Shown: positions 50,219-58,814 of the stretch, piece by piece
Layout: each line of letters starts with the position of its first letter
Numbering within the stretch: the stretch's first letter is position 1
DNA from: Actinoplanes sp. M2I2
GTDB taxonomy: Bacteria > Actinomycetota > Actinomycetes > Mycobacteriales > Micromonosporaceae
Assembly: GCF_023544445.1 (NCBI RefSeq)
Contig: NZ_JALPVJ010000004.1
Location: 558,001 to 622,000 of the forward strand
DNA length: 64,000 nucleotides
Direction: 5' to 3'
Notes under the pieces: model-generated
Database searches by the model: none
What the model saw: the letters and a program-made list of their open reading frames with translations, nothing else
Told to the model about the DNA's origin: nothing
Translations under genes and position numbers: made by a program

Positions 50219-50374
50219 CCACCGCCTTCCGGTCGCACGGTCTCCCGGCCGATCAAAGGGTGCCGGTTACATCCCGCGACTAAAACACCGTCGGCCACTA
50301 TGCCTTGTCATACGTCCATCGCGCGACCCAGGGCCGCGTACCAATCTCGCTGAAGCGAGTCGTATCGTCCCGAC

Positions 50375-50746
50375 GTGTCCCCTGCGCACAATAAATCCGA
50401 GTCGGTCATGGAAGCGTTGGACGCGCTGGATCGCGGCGTCCAACCCGAGAGATCAGTGCAGCGTGACGCTGTGCGAGCGCTGCTGGCCGAGCTGTCCCGC
50501 AAGGCGCCTGGCCGGTCGGTGGAGGTCCGGGTTCCGCCTTTCGGCGCGATTCAGTGTGTTCCTGGTCCCAGGCACACCCGCGGCACACCGCCCAATGTGG
50601 TCGAGACCGATCCGGTCACCTGGCTGCTCGTCGCCACGCAGCGTATGAGCTGGGCCGATGCGGTGCGTGACGGACGGCTGCGCGCCAGCGGCATTCGCAC
50701 CGACCTGACCGAATACCTGCCGTTGACCGGCGAGGCGGCCGGATGA
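50375..50746 (+). CDS. Sterol carrier family-type small protein
   Basis: A 123-residue protein from GTG 50375 encoded just before purF, as in other actinobacteria. The C-terminal half, with RVPPFGAIQCV, PPNVVETDPVTWLLVATQRMSWADAV and ASGIRTDLTEYLPL, matches small proteins annotated as sterol carrier family. A lipid-binding role is known only by name for the family; the link to purine genes is positional. Confidence 0.8.
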   Translation: MSPAHNKSESVMEALDALDRGVQPERSVQRDAVRALLAELSRKAPGRSVEVRVPPFGAIQCVPGPRHTRGTPPNVVETDPVTWLLVATQRMSWADAVRDGRLRASGIRTDLTEYLPLTGEAAG

Positions 50747-50901
50747 TCGCCGCGTCCCACGTTCTGAGCAGCAGCCCGGGCCGGCCGGCTCGCGTACACT
50801 GGTCGGTCGGACGGTCCAGCACGTTTTTGCCCGCTCAGGTGAACAGATCGGTCAGTTGAACAGGCCGGTCAGATGAGCAGATCAGATTGAGGGAGCGACA
50901 G

Positions 50902-52479
50902 GTGCCCCGAGGCGACGGCCGGTTGACCGACGATCTCGACCCCCAGGAGCGCGGACCCCAGGATGCCTGCGGCGTCTTCGGCGTCTGGGCCCCCGAGGAA
51001 GAGGTCGCCAAACTCACCTACTTCGGGCTCTTCGCTCTCCAGCACCGCGGCCAGGAGGCCGCCGGCATAGCGGTGAGCGACGGCTCCGGCGTGGTGGTCT
51101 ACAAGGACCTCGGCCTGGTGTCGCAGGTCTTCGACGAGCCGACCCTGGCCAGCCTGCGCGGCCATCTGGCCATCGGCCACACCCGTTACTCCACCACCGG
51201 CGGCTCGAACTGGGAGAACGCCCAGCCGACCATCCGCGCCACCACGGCCGGCACGACGATCGCGCTGGCCCACAACGGCAACCTGGTCAACACGGCCGAG
51301 CTGGCCCGTGAGGTCGCCGAGCGTGGTCTCGAGGTCGACAGCGCCACCTCCGACACCTCCCTGGTCACCACGCTGCTGGCCAGTCGCCCCGACCTGTCGG
51401 TCGAGGGCGCGGCGCTCGAGGTGCTGCCGGGCCTGCGGGGCGCCTTCAGCTTCGTCTTCATGGACGAGACCACCCTGTACGCCGCGCGCGACGCACAGGG
51501 CGTCCGCCCCCTGGTGCTCGGCCGCATGGAGCGGGGCTGGGTGGTCGCCAGTGAGACGGCCGCCCTCGACATCGTCGGCGCGAGCTTCGTCCGTGAGGTC
51601 GAACCGGGCGAGATGATCGCGGTCGACGAGCACGGCCTGCGGTCCACCCGGTTCGCCGCGCCCGAGCCCAAGGGCTGCCTCTTCGAGTACGTCTATCTCG
51701 CTCGTCCCGACACCACGATCGCCGGTCGCAACATGTACTCGGCCCGCGTCGAGATCGGCCGCGTCCTGGCCAAGGAGCACCCGGTCGAGGCCGACCTGGT
51801 CATCCCGGTGCCCGAGTCGGGCACCCCGGCCGCGATCGGCTACGCCGAGGCGTCCGGCATCACCTTCAGCGCGGGCCTGACCAAGAACGCCTATGTCGGC
51901 CGCACGTTCATCCAGCCGTCGCAGACGATCCGTCAGCTCGGCATCCGGCTCAAGCTCAACCCCCTGCGCGAGGTCGTGCGGGGCAAGCGCCTGGTCGTGG
52001 TCGACGACTCGATCGTCCGCGGCAACACCCAGCGGGCCCTGGTGCGCATGCTGCGCGAGGCCGGCGCGCTCGAAGTGCACGTGCGCATCTCCTCGCCGCC
52101 GGTCAAGTGGCCCTGCTTCTACGGCATCGACTTCGCCACCCGGGCCGAGCTTCTGGCCAACGGTCTCGACAACGAGGGCATCCGCCGCTCGATCGGCGCC
52201 GACAGCCTGGGTTATGTTTCCCTGGACGGTCTCGTGCAGGCGACCGAGCAGCCGAAGACCCGCCTGTGCATGGCATGTTTCGATGGTCAGTACCCGATCG
52301 AGCTGCCGGCCGGCAACCTGATCGGCAAGCACCTGCTCGAGGGCGTCGGCAAGCGGGCCTCGATGCCGTCGGCGACCGACGAGGCGGCGACCGCGGCGGT
52401 GGCCGAGCTCGAGACGGAGTACGACGTTCGCGAGCTGGCCGGCCAGGCTGGTGGTCCGAGCGCACAGCACCACCCGTGA
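50902..52479 (+). CDS. purF: Amidophosphoribosyltransferase
   Basis: PurF catalyses the committed step of purine synthesis, PRPP plus glutamine to phosphoribosylamine. GTG 50902 lies 7 nt after GAGGGAG; a TTG at 50887 is in frame but unlikely. The protein is 525 aa with a 22-residue propeptide before the catalytic Cys in DACGVFGVWAP. Further features are the GHTRYSTTG glutaminase motif and the PRPP loop VVVDDSIVRGNT. Cysteines near the C-terminus (CACYG-like: CLCMACFDGQYP region) suit an Fe-S form. Followed by purM. Confidence 0.98.
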   Translation: MPRGDGRLTDDLDPQERGPQDACGVFGVWAPEEEVAKLTYFGLFALQHRGQEAAGIAVSDGSGVVVYKDLGLVSQVFDEPTLASLRGHLAIGHTRYSTTGGSNWENAQPTIRATTAGTTIALAHNGNLVNTAELAREVAERGLEVDSATSDTSLVTTLLASRPDLSVEGAALEVLPGLRGAFSFVFMDETTLYAARDAQGVRPLVLGRMERGWVVASETAALDIVGASFVREVEPGEMIAVDEHGLRSTRFAAPEPKGCLFEYVYLARPDTTIAGRNMYSARVEIGRVLAKEHPVEADLVIPVPESGTPAAIGYAEASGITFSAGLTKNAYVGRTFIQPSQTIRQLGIRLKLNPLREVVRGKRLVVVDDSIVRGNTQRALVRMLREAGALEVHVRISSPPVKWPCFYGIDFATRAELLANGLDNEGIRRSIGADSLGYVSLDGLVQATEQPKTRLCMACFDGQYPIELPAGNLIGKHLLEGVGKRASMPSATDEAATAAVAELETEYDVRELAGQAGGPSAQHHP

Positions 52480-52507
52480 CTTCGACGAACGCTCTAAGGG
52501 GAGAACC

Positions 52508-53659
52508 GTGACGCACGTGTCCGAGCGCAACAGTGCCGGCTCCAACGGCGCTGAAGGCGGTGACCGCCGGCCGTGGACGGCCGGTGGCGGCCGCGGGGTG
52601 CGCAAGCGTACGGCCACGTACGCCGATGCGGGCGTCTCGATCGAAGCCGGCGACCGGGCCGTCGAGCTGCTCAAGTCGAAGGTCAAGAAGACGACCCGGC
52701 CCGAGGTCATCGGTGACCTGGGCGGGTTCTCCGGCCTGTTCCGGCTGAACACGGCGAAGTACAAGAGCCCGATCCTGGCCTCGTCGACTGATGGTGTCGG
52801 CACCAAGCTGGTGATCGCCCAGCAGCTCGACATCCACGACACGATCGGCATCGACCTGGTCGCCATGGTCGTCGACGACCTGGTGGCCTGTGGCGCCGAG
52901 CCGCTCTTCCTGCTCGACTACATCGCCTGCGGCGAGGTCGTGCCCGACAAGGTGGCCGAGATCGGGGCCGGCATCGCCGACGGTTGCCGCTACGCCGGCT
53001 GTGCCCTGCTGGGCGGCGAGACCGCCGAGCACCCGGGCGTGCTGCGTCCCGACGAGTACGACGTCTCGGCCACCGGCGTGGGCGTGGTGGAGGAGAGCGA
53101 GATCCTCGGCCGCGAACGGGTCGAGGTGGGCGACGCGGTGATCGCGATGCGGTCCTCGGGGCTGCACTCCAACGGCTACTCGCTCGTGCGGCACGTGCTG
53201 CTCGGCGCCGGCCGGATGCGCCTCGACTCGGTGGTCGACGACTTCGGCAGCCAGCGCACCCTGGGCGAGGAGCTCCTCACGCCCACCAAGATCTATGCCA
53301 AGGACTGCCTGGGCCTGATCGAGGAGACCGACGTCCGCGTGTTCTCGCACGTGACCGGCGGCGGCATCCCCGGCAACCTGGTCCGGGTCCTGCCCGAGCA
53401 CGTCGACGCGGTGGTCGACCGCTCGACCTGGCGCCCGCAGCCGATCTTCGATCTCATCCAGGCCAAGGGCCGGATCGAGGACTCCGAGATGGAAGCCACG
53501 TTCAACATGGGCGTCGGCATGTTCGCGGTCGTCTCGGCCGACGACGCCGACCGTGCGATGGCCTACCTGACCGGTCGCGGCGTGGAGGCGTGGCAGGTCG
53601 GCGAGGTCATCGAGGGCACCGGCGAGGTGCAGATGATGGGCCAGTACACCCGCGGCTGA
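52508..53659 (+). CDS. purM: Phosphoribosylformylglycinamidine cyclo-ligase (AIR synthetase)
   Basis: PurM closes the imidazole ring to give AIR. The 383 residues include the family start YADAGVSIEAGDRAVELLK, the ATP-binding SSTDGVGTKL and DLVAMVVDDLVACGAEPLF, and GGGIPGNLVRVLP. GTG 52508 has AAGGGGAG upstream. An N-terminal extension of about 35 residues, Gly/Arg/Ser-rich, precedes the conserved domain. It is 28 bp after purF and ends with a strong terminator. Confidence 0.98.
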   Translation: MTHVSERNSAGSNGAEGGDRRPWTAGGGRGVRKRTATYADAGVSIEAGDRAVELLKSKVKKTTRPEVIGDLGGFSGLFRLNTAKYKSPILASSTDGVGTKLVIAQQLDIHDTIGIDLVAMVVDDLVACGAEPLFLLDYIACGEVVPDKVAEIGAGIADGCRYAGCALLGGETAEHPGVLRPDEYDVSATGVGVVEESEILGRERVEVGDAVIAMRSSGLHSNGYSLVRHVLLGAGRMRLDSVVDDFGSQRTLGEELLTPTKIYAKDCLGLIEETDVRVFSHVTGGGIPGNLVRVLPEHVDAVVDRSTWRPQPIFDLIQAKGRIEDSEMEATFNMGVGMFAVVSADDADRAMAYLTGRGVEAWQVGEVIEGTGEVQMMGQYTRG

Positions 53660-53688
53660 CGAGGCCGGCCGGGTGGCCGTCAGGAATT

Positions 53689-53723
53689 GATCCGTATGCG
53701 TCGATGTGTGACGCATACGGATC
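53689..53723 (+). terminator. Terminator after purM
   Basis: A perfect 14-bp stem (53689-53702 with 53710-53723) with a 7-nt loop, followed by TTTCGTTT. It separates purF-purM from the radical SAM locus. Confidence 0.93.
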
Positions 53724-53802
53724 TTTCGTTTACTCCGGTGGACCGTGGGGCCTAGCCTCTGACGTGAGTTCTTCACGTATGACGGCGGGACGGGGGTGCG
53801 GC

Positions 53803-54927
53803 ATGGCGGAAGCGTGGAGCGGCATGCGGGGCATCGCGCCCGACCCCACCTACGTCGTCATGCAACCCACGACCCTCTGCAACCTCGACTGCGCCTACTG
53901 CTATCTGCCGTTCCGCGCCGCCGACAAGCGGATGCCGGTCGAGGTCGCCCAAGCGGTCGCCGCCTCGGTCGACGGCTGGGCCCGCGGCGGGCGGTTCTCG
54001 GTGGTCTGGCACGGCGGCGAACCGCTGGCGGCCGGCCGGGAGCACCTGGCCGCCCTGCTGGCGCCGTTCGGGGCGGGCGTCGAGCACCACGTGCAGACCA
54101 ACGCCACGCTGATCGACGACGCCTGGTGCGATTTCTTCGAGGCCCACGACATGCGGGTCAGCGTCAGCGTGGACGGCCCGGAGGCCCGCAACGGCGAGCG
54201 GGTCACCCGGGGCGGCAAACCGGCGTACGACCGGATCCTGCGCGGGATCGAAACGCTGCGCCGCCGGGGCATCCCGTTCTCGGCGCTCTGCGTGGTCGGC
54301 GATCCGCGGCCCGGCGCGGCCACCGAGCTGTACGACTACTTCCTCGAGCTGGGCTGCGACGTGCTCGGCATCAACGTCGAGGAGCAGGAGGGCGTGAACA
54401 CCCGCGCCAACGGCCACGTGGCCGCCGACGTCACCGCGTTCTGGGCCGAGCTCGTCACCGCGTGGCGGGCCGATCCCCGCATCCACCTGCGCGAGGTCGA
54501 GTGGTCGCTGCGCTACGTGTCCGCGGTGCTCGACGGCACCGCCGACGAACTGCTGCCCCGCCGGCTCGACCCGATCCCCACGGTGGCCCACGACGGCTCG
54601 GTGGTGCTGCTCTCGCCCGAGCTGGCCGGCTTCTCCGACCCCCGGTACGGCGACTTCACGAGCGGCAACGTGCTGACCACCCCCCTGGCCGCGATCCTGG
54701 CCGGCGCCGCGTCGACACCCTGGATCGGCGAGTTCCTGCAGGGCGTGGAGGCCTGCCGGGCGACCTGTCCATACTTCGGTTTCTGCGGTGGCGCCCACGC
54801 GGCCAACCGCTACTTCGAGCAGGGCCGGTTCGACACCACCGAGACCGACCACTGCCGGAACAGCAAGATTCGCCTACTGGAGGGAGTGCTGGACCATGCC
54901 CGAGATCACGAGCCTTCGGCTGTCTGA
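53803..54927 (+). CDS. Radical SAM/SPASM peptide maturase (AmcB-like, cyclophane-forming type)
   Basis: A 374-residue radical SAM enzyme expected to modify the peptide encoded directly downstream. The 4Fe-4S motif CNLDCAYC is at residues 26-33, with the SAM-binding HGGEPL near 72. The C-terminal SPASM domain has cysteines in CRATCPYFGFCGG and a final Cys near 356 (TDHC) for auxiliary clusters. ATG 53803 follows GGGGG; a GTG at 53764 is a possible leaderless start because TAGCCT lies 6 bp upstream. Sequence style and partner match maturases that cross-link aromatic side chains to the backbone (AmcB/3-CyFE group). The exact product is inference. Confidence 0.85.
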   Translation: MAEAWSGMRGIAPDPTYVVMQPTTLCNLDCAYCYLPFRAADKRMPVEVAQAVAASVDGWARGGRFSVVWHGGEPLAAGREHLAALLAPFGAGVEHHVQTNATLIDDAWCDFFEAHDMRVSVSVDGPEARNGERVTRGGKPAYDRILRGIETLRRRGIPFSALCVVGDPRPGAATELYDYFLELGCDVLGINVEEQEGVNTRANGHVAADVTAFWAELVTAWRADPRIHLREVEWSLRYVSAVLDGTADELLPRRLDPIPTVAHDGSVVLLSPELAGFSDPRYGDFTSGNVLTTPLAAILAGAASTPWIGEFLQGVEACRATCPYFGFCGGAHAANRYFEQGRFDTTETDHCRNSKIRLLEGVLDHARDHEPSAV

Positions 54928-55120
54928 CGAGCCGGGGACCGATCCGGTGACGGCACGGGTGCACGACACCCGGGCCGGGTTGGCCGCGCTCCTGGACGAG
55001 GCCGAACAGGCGCGGCAGGCCCGCGCGGAGAGCACGTCGACGGACGGCTCGGCGGTCTGCGCCTGGAACCACTTCGAGAACATTCCCACGTTCTACAACT
55101 GGAACAACCGACCGCGATAG
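54896..55120 (+). CDS. RiPP precursor peptide with aromatic/Asn-rich core (AmcA-like)
   Basis: A 74-residue peptide from ATG 54896 with GGAGGGAG upstream. It overlaps the maturase 3' end by 32 bp. Residues 1-50 form a leader with an acidic helix-like part (RAGLAALLDEAEQARQAR). The core (residues 55-74) contains four aromatic tripeptides: W57-N-H, F60-E-N, F66-Y-N and W69-N-N, three of them ending in Asn, as expected for three-residue cyclophanes. A lone Cys55 precedes the core. There is no transporter or protease beside it. A hairpin terminator follows at 55142. Confident as a precursor; exact cross-links are inference. Confidence 0.82.
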   Translation: MPEITSLRLSDEPGTDPVTARVHDTRAGLAALLDEAEQARQARAESTSTDGSAVCAWNHFENIPTFYNWNNRPR

Positions 55121-55141
55121 CGCAGACTCGGCTGCCCGGTT

Positions 55142-55177
55142 CGAAGCCCACGCGAGTACCAACCCGCGTGGGCTTCG
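55142..55177 (+). terminator. Terminator after the precursor peptide gene
   Basis: A perfect 13-bp stem (55142-55154 with 55165-55177) with a 10-nt loop, 21 bp after the precursor stop. Confidence 0.88.
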
Positions 55178-55243
55178 TGTTGAACCGTAGCAATGTGAAC
55201 CGTAGACAATTCTTACCGCAGGCAAGTGACCACGACACACGGA

Positions 55244-55265
55244 AGCACGCGGTCAGCCGCGTGCT
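55244..55265 (-). terminator. Stem-loop beyond the DUF3073 gene
   Basis: A perfect 9-bp stem (55244-55252 with 55257-55265) with a TCAG loop lies 15 bp beyond the DUF3073 stop on the minus strand. Two copies of tgaaccgtag (55181-55190, 55196-55205) lie between it and the precursor terminator. Confidence 0.7.
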
Positions 55266-55280
55266 CTGTGCGATGCGGGG

Positions 55281-55493
55281 TCAGCGCCTTGTCGGCGACC
55301 AGGTGTCCTGATCGTCGTCAGCGTCGTCCTCGTCATCGTCGACGATCTCATCGTTGTCGTCGTCGAAGTGACGGTCGGACTTACCGGCACCCGCCAGTTC
55401 GCGCTGCAAGGCGGTGAGGTCGGTGTTCGGGGAGTGGTACTTCAACTCCCGGGCCACCTTCGTCTGCTTGGCCTTAGCACGGCCGCGCCCCAT
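55281..55493 (-). CDS. DUF3073 family protein
   Basis: A 70-residue protein that begins MGRGRAKAKQTKVARELKY, the invariant DUF3073 N-terminus, from ATG 55493 with GAGGGGG upstream. The basic head is followed by a very acidic tail (about 17 Asp/Glu in the last 30 residues), suggesting a nucleic-acid or ribosome contact. Found beside purM in Streptomyces too. Function unknown. The longer open frame from 55556 is not supported by the family. Confidence 0.93.
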   Translation of the reverse strand: MGRGRAKAKQTKVARELKYHSPNTDLTALQRELAGAGKSDRHFDDDNDEIVDDDEDDADDDQDTWSPTRR

Positions 55494-55755
55494 GGCTCGA
55501 CCCCCTCGCACAGAATTCGGGGCAGCCCGAAGGCGGGCCCCGATGACGTTAGGCATCTCTCGTGGGTCTTACGGTACATGGGCGATGCCGTCTTCGGCAC
55601 CTCGGGTTGCGTGTGACACTGCCGCGCGTCGCGGTTTTCCGTCCCGGAACGCGCGGCAGGCACTAAACCGCTCTCTTTTCCCGCCGCCGGGCCCTCCGTT
55701 CGGGTGCCCGGAGCGGCCCGTTCAGCCGACGACGGCTCGCCGGGGCGCCGGTGAC

Positions 55756-56835
55756 TCAGCTCAGGTAGATCGACCGCAGGCGGCCGACCTCGGCCATCCG
55801 CTGCTCGGCGAGCCGGTCGGCCGCCACCGCCGGAGCGACGCCCTCGGCCTCGGCCGCCCGCAGGATGCGGCGCGTGGTCTCGAAGATGCCGGTGGCCCGC
55901 AGCTTGGCCCGCTCGAAGTTGAAGCCCTCGATCTCGTCGGCCACCTGGATCACGCCACCGGCGTTGACGAGGTAGTCGGGCGTGTAGAGGATGCCCCGCT
56001 CGGCCAGGGTCTTCTCGATGCCGGGGTGCGCCAGCTGGTTGTTCGCGCCACCGGTGACGACCTTGGCCCGCAGCGCCGGGACGGTGTCGTCGTCGAGCGC
56101 GCCGCCGAGCGCGCAGGGGGCGTAGACGTCGAGATCCGAGGTGATCAGGGCCCGGGTGTCGGCGACCAGCTCGATCTGGGGGTGGGTGGTGCGGGCCCAG
56201 GCCAGCGCGGCCTCGTTCACGTCGGTGGCGATCACCGTGGCGCCGTCCTCGATCAGGTGACCGGCCAGATACTTCCCGACCTTGCCGAGCCCGGCGATGC
56301 CGACCGTGCGCCCGGCGAGCGTGGGGCGGCCCCACGTGTGCTCGGCGGCGGCGCGCATGCCCTGGAAGACGCCCCAGGCCGTGAGGATGGAGGAGTCGCC
56401 GGCGCCGCCGTGTTCCAGGCTGCGGCCGGTGACGTAACGGGTCTCGCGGGCGATGACATCCATGTCGGGGACGTAGGTGCCGACGTCGCAGGCCGTGTAG
56501 TACCGGCCGTGCAGCGACTCGACGAAGCGGCCGTACGCCCGCAGGAGGCCCTCGGACTTGGCCCGGGCCGGGTCGCCCCAGATGACGGCCTTGCCGCCGC
56601 CCAGGTCGAGGCCCGCGAGAGCGTTCTTGTAAGCCATGCCGCGGGAGAGCTTCAACACGTCGGCGAGGGCGGCTTCCTCACTCTCGTACGGATAGAAGCG
56701 GGTGCCGCCGAGCGCCGGCCCGAGGGCCGTCGAGTAGATCCCGATGATCGCCTTGAGGCCGGTCTGCCGGTCCTGGCAGAAGACGACCTGTTCGTGACCG
56801 GTGGCGTCGGTGCCGTCGGTGTCGAACACGCCCAT
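55756..56835 (-). CDS. vdh: Valine/leucine dehydrogenase (Glu/Leu/Phe/Val family)
   Basis: This 359-residue NAD-dependent enzyme deaminates branched-chain amino acids to 2-oxo acids. The catalytic Lys lies in [11 protein letters not shown] (K82), preceded by SRGMAYKNA (K70), and the Rossmann motif is [13 protein letters not shown]. Further family features are [10 protein letters not shown] and GGANNQL. Length fits Streptomyces Vdh (about 364 aa), and the gene neighbours bldC there as well. It is divergent from the hypothetical gene at 56988. Confidence 0.95.
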   Translation of the reverse strand: MGVFDTDGTDATGHEQVVFCQDRQTGLKAIIGIYSTALGPALGGTRFYPYESEEAALADVLKLSRGMAYKNALAGLDLGGGKAVIWGDPARAKSEGLLRAYGRFVESLHGRYYTACDVGTYVPDMDVIARETRYVTGRSLEHGGAGDSSILTAWGVFQGMRAAAEHTWGRPTLAGRTVGIAGLGKVGKYLAGHLIEDGATVIATDVNEAALAWARTTHPQIELVADTRALITSDLDVYAPCALGGALDDDTVPALRAKVVTGGANNQLAHPGIEKTLAERGILYTPDYLVNAGGVIQVADEIEGFNFERAKLRATGIFETTRRILRAAEAEGVAPAVAADRLAEQRMAEVGRLRSIYLS

Positions 56836-56987
56836 GGCTGTTCTCCTGATCTGGTGTCCGGGCCCTTGTGGGGCAGGTCTGTCCGGCTGGGGTGGGCCGG
56901 ACAGGCCGAGCCTAGTCGGGGGTACGCCGTCGGGATTGGGTCAGCGCGGGAAGTTCCACCCGGCCGAATTCGTGAAAGGATCGCGCC

Positions 56988-57827
56988 GTGCCGTCACTGT
57001 TCGCGTCGTACCTGAGGGTTTACGAGCCGCTGACCGCCTTCGACCGCGACCGTCAGATTTTCTGGCGCAAATACGCCCGCGAGGGCCGCGCCCTGGGCCC
57101 GGTCGACGGCCCGGTCCGCCAGCGGTCGGCTGTGCTCGAGGCGCTCGGCGCCGGCTGGACCAGGCTGCCCGACCTGCCCGACGAGGCGTACGTGTTGCAG
57201 TGGGGCGACTCGCTGCTGGTCTGCCCGTGGAACCTCCGCCTGCGGGTCGCCGAGGCGGCCCTGAACGCGCGCGACGGCGTGCCCAGCGTGCTGGCCGACG
57301 CGTTCGTGCCGCCCGTGCTGGCCGGCCAGGCCAAGGCCGTCGTCGAGGACTGGCGCAGCGGGGCCAAGGTGCTCGAGCACGGCGTGCCCCGCGTGCACGA
57401 GCAGATCGCCACCTGGGGTGTGCCGCTGCGCTGGTTCGTCTTCGTGGACCTCGAGGAGCGCGTCATCGACCTCGCCTCCACCCCGCGCACGCTGCGCTAT
57501 CGCACCGAGATCTCCAAGGCCCGGCGGCGTGCGCACCGGGCGGTGGCGGTCCTGCGCAAGTCGCTCGGCGACGCCCCGATCACCGAGGCGGTCGAGGAGG
57601 GCACGCGCTGGCTCGAGGAGTTCCACCCACGGTCGATCGTCGAGCTTGACTACGGCGGCCTCGTCAACCTTCTGCCGGAGGACGTTCTCGCTGGTGACGA
57701 TTCACCCGGAGTGGTGGCGGCGGGTCTGTCGGCGCTCTCCCGCGGTGACGCCGACGACGCCTCGGCCGCGTACGAGAAGCTGGTCGAACGGTGGCGCGCT
57801 GTCCAGCTTCTGGAGCGCTGCAACTGA
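56988..57827 (+). CDS. Conserved actinobacterial hypothetical protein, 279 aa
   Basis: A 279-residue soluble protein from GTG 56988, with no membrane segment. It contains the N-terminal SLFASYLRVYEPL, a QWGDSLLVCPWNLRLR segment and basic helix RTEISKARRRAHRAVAVLR. It occupies the position between vdh and bldC that a similar hypothetical gene holds in Streptomyces. Function unknown. Confidence 0.88.
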   Translation: MPSLFASYLRVYEPLTAFDRDRQIFWRKYAREGRALGPVDGPVRQRSAVLEALGAGWTRLPDLPDEAYVLQWGDSLLVCPWNLRLRVAEAALNARDGVPSVLADAFVPPVLAGQAKAVVEDWRSGAKVLEHGVPRVHEQIATWGVPLRWFVFVDLEERVIDLASTPRTLRYRTEISKARRRAHRAVAVLRKSLGDAPITEAVEEGTRWLEEFHPRSIVELDYGGLVNLLPEDVLAGDDSPGVVAAGLSALSRGDADDASAAYEKLVERWRAVQLLERCN

Positions 57828-58098
57828 CCTGCGGAAATACGGGGATATGACGCCCGTGGGAACGCTCCCGAGGTGAATACTCTTCGTGATCACCGTCCGC
57901 CGAAGCGTGATAATCGGACTAAACGCGACACTATCTGGCGTAGAAAACACGTAAAAATCGGGCATGCTTCATCCGTCTATCTGGGGACGTTCGTCCGTTC
58001 GGCCCATGTCGGACATCGGGGACTAGCCGGACCATGAGAGACGCACCGGCCGGCGGGACCCCGGCCGATGTCTTTAGGTACCTGTGGAGGAGTGACCG
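57828..58098 (+). promoter_or_regulatory. bldC upstream region
   Basis: A 271-bp non-coding stretch, locally AT-rich around 57900-57965 (aaaacacgtaaaaatcg), with a palindrome ATGTC-G-GACAT at 58006-58016. The size and composition suggest one or more regulated promoters for bldC. I cannot assign a specific regulator. Confidence 0.45.
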
Positions 58099-58308
58099 AT
58101 GGCATCGCGTACGCATGATCCTGAGCCGCTACTAACTCCGGCCGAGGTGGCGTCGATGTTCCGTGTCGACCCGAAGACCGTCACCCGGTGGGCGAAGGCA
58201 GGCAAGCTGAGTGCGATCCGCACTCTGGGCGGCCACCGTCGTTACCGGGAGTCGGAGGTTCGTGCCCTGCTGCAGGGGCAGATTCCCACGCAGCGTCAGG
58301 GTGACTGA
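58099..58308 (+). CDS. bldC: Developmental regulator BldC
   Basis: A 69-residue MerR-like DNA-binding protein that controls the onset of differentiation in Streptomyces, binding cooperatively to AT-rich direct repeats. The whole protein is the helix-turn-helix and wing: LLTPAEVASMFRVDPKTVTRWAK, then RTLGGHRRYRESEVRALL. ATG 58099 follows GGAGGAG. Near-identity to the well-known BldC sequence makes this call certain. Its presence agrees with a sporulating or mycelial actinomycete. Confidence 0.98.
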   Translation: MASRTHDPEPLLTPAEVASMFRVDPKTVTRWAKAGKLSAIRTLGGHRRYRESEVRALLQGQIPTQRQGD

Positions 58309-58394
58309 ACCTACCTCAGTCGAGACGAAAGATCGTAGCTAGGGGCGAACGCTGGGGAAGGCGATCGCCCCTTCTTCGTCTCCGCCGCGGGGCG

Positions 58395-58796
58395 TCAGGG
58401 CGCCCCGGTGGCGGAGCCCTGGGCCGGCGCGACCGCGATCACGGTGATCCGGTCCCGGTGGCCGAGCAGCCGGTAGCGGAGCGAGCCGAGGATGCCGGTC
58501 ACGTAGTACTTGCGGCCCAGCACCTTGGCGAACCGGTCGCGCTCGGCGTCGCCGACGATCCGGGCTGTGCCCTCGACCGTCTCGCCGCGCACGTTGCCGC
58601 GGAAGTCGCAGGCCGCCACGGTGACCCGCGGGTTGTTGCGAACCCGCTTCACCTTGTAGGAGCGGCTCTCGGTCCAGATCGCCACGCCCGTCCCGTCGGG
58701 CAGCACCCAGACCGGAGTGCCCACCGGTGAGCCGTCCTTCCGGAACGTCGTCAGAAGGACGTACTTCTCCGAACCGAGTTGCTCCAGTGTGGCCAT
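58395..58796 (-). CDS. PPOX-class (probable F420-dependent) oxidoreductase
   Basis: A 133-residue split-barrel flavin/deazaflavin protein from ATG 58796. Family features are SEKYVLLTTFRKDGSPVGTPVWV at the N-terminus, KVKRVRNNPRVTVAACDFRG in the middle, and a short C-terminal strand. Such proteins reduce small substrates using F420H2; FMN use cannot be excluded. Divergent from the methyltransferase gene with starts 18 bp apart. Confidence 0.9.
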   Translation of the reverse strand: MATLEQLGSEKYVLLTTFRKDGSPVGTPVWVLPDGTGVAIWTESRSYKVKRVRNNPRVTVAACDFRGNVRGETVEGTARIVGDAERDRFAKVLGRKYYVTGILGSLRYRLLGHRDRITVIAVAPAQGSATGAP

Positions 58797-58814
58797 GCGC
58801 CAAGGGTAGTGACC

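Noticed and set aside
55137..55180. tRNA 3' half (ggttcgaagccc resembles a T-arm)
   Set aside because: The sequence is the left arm of a perfect 13-bp terminator hairpin; no acceptor, D or anticodon arms can be formed.
55414..57015. 533-codon plus-strand frame
   Set aside because: Antisense shadow of the valine/leucine dehydrogenase gene.
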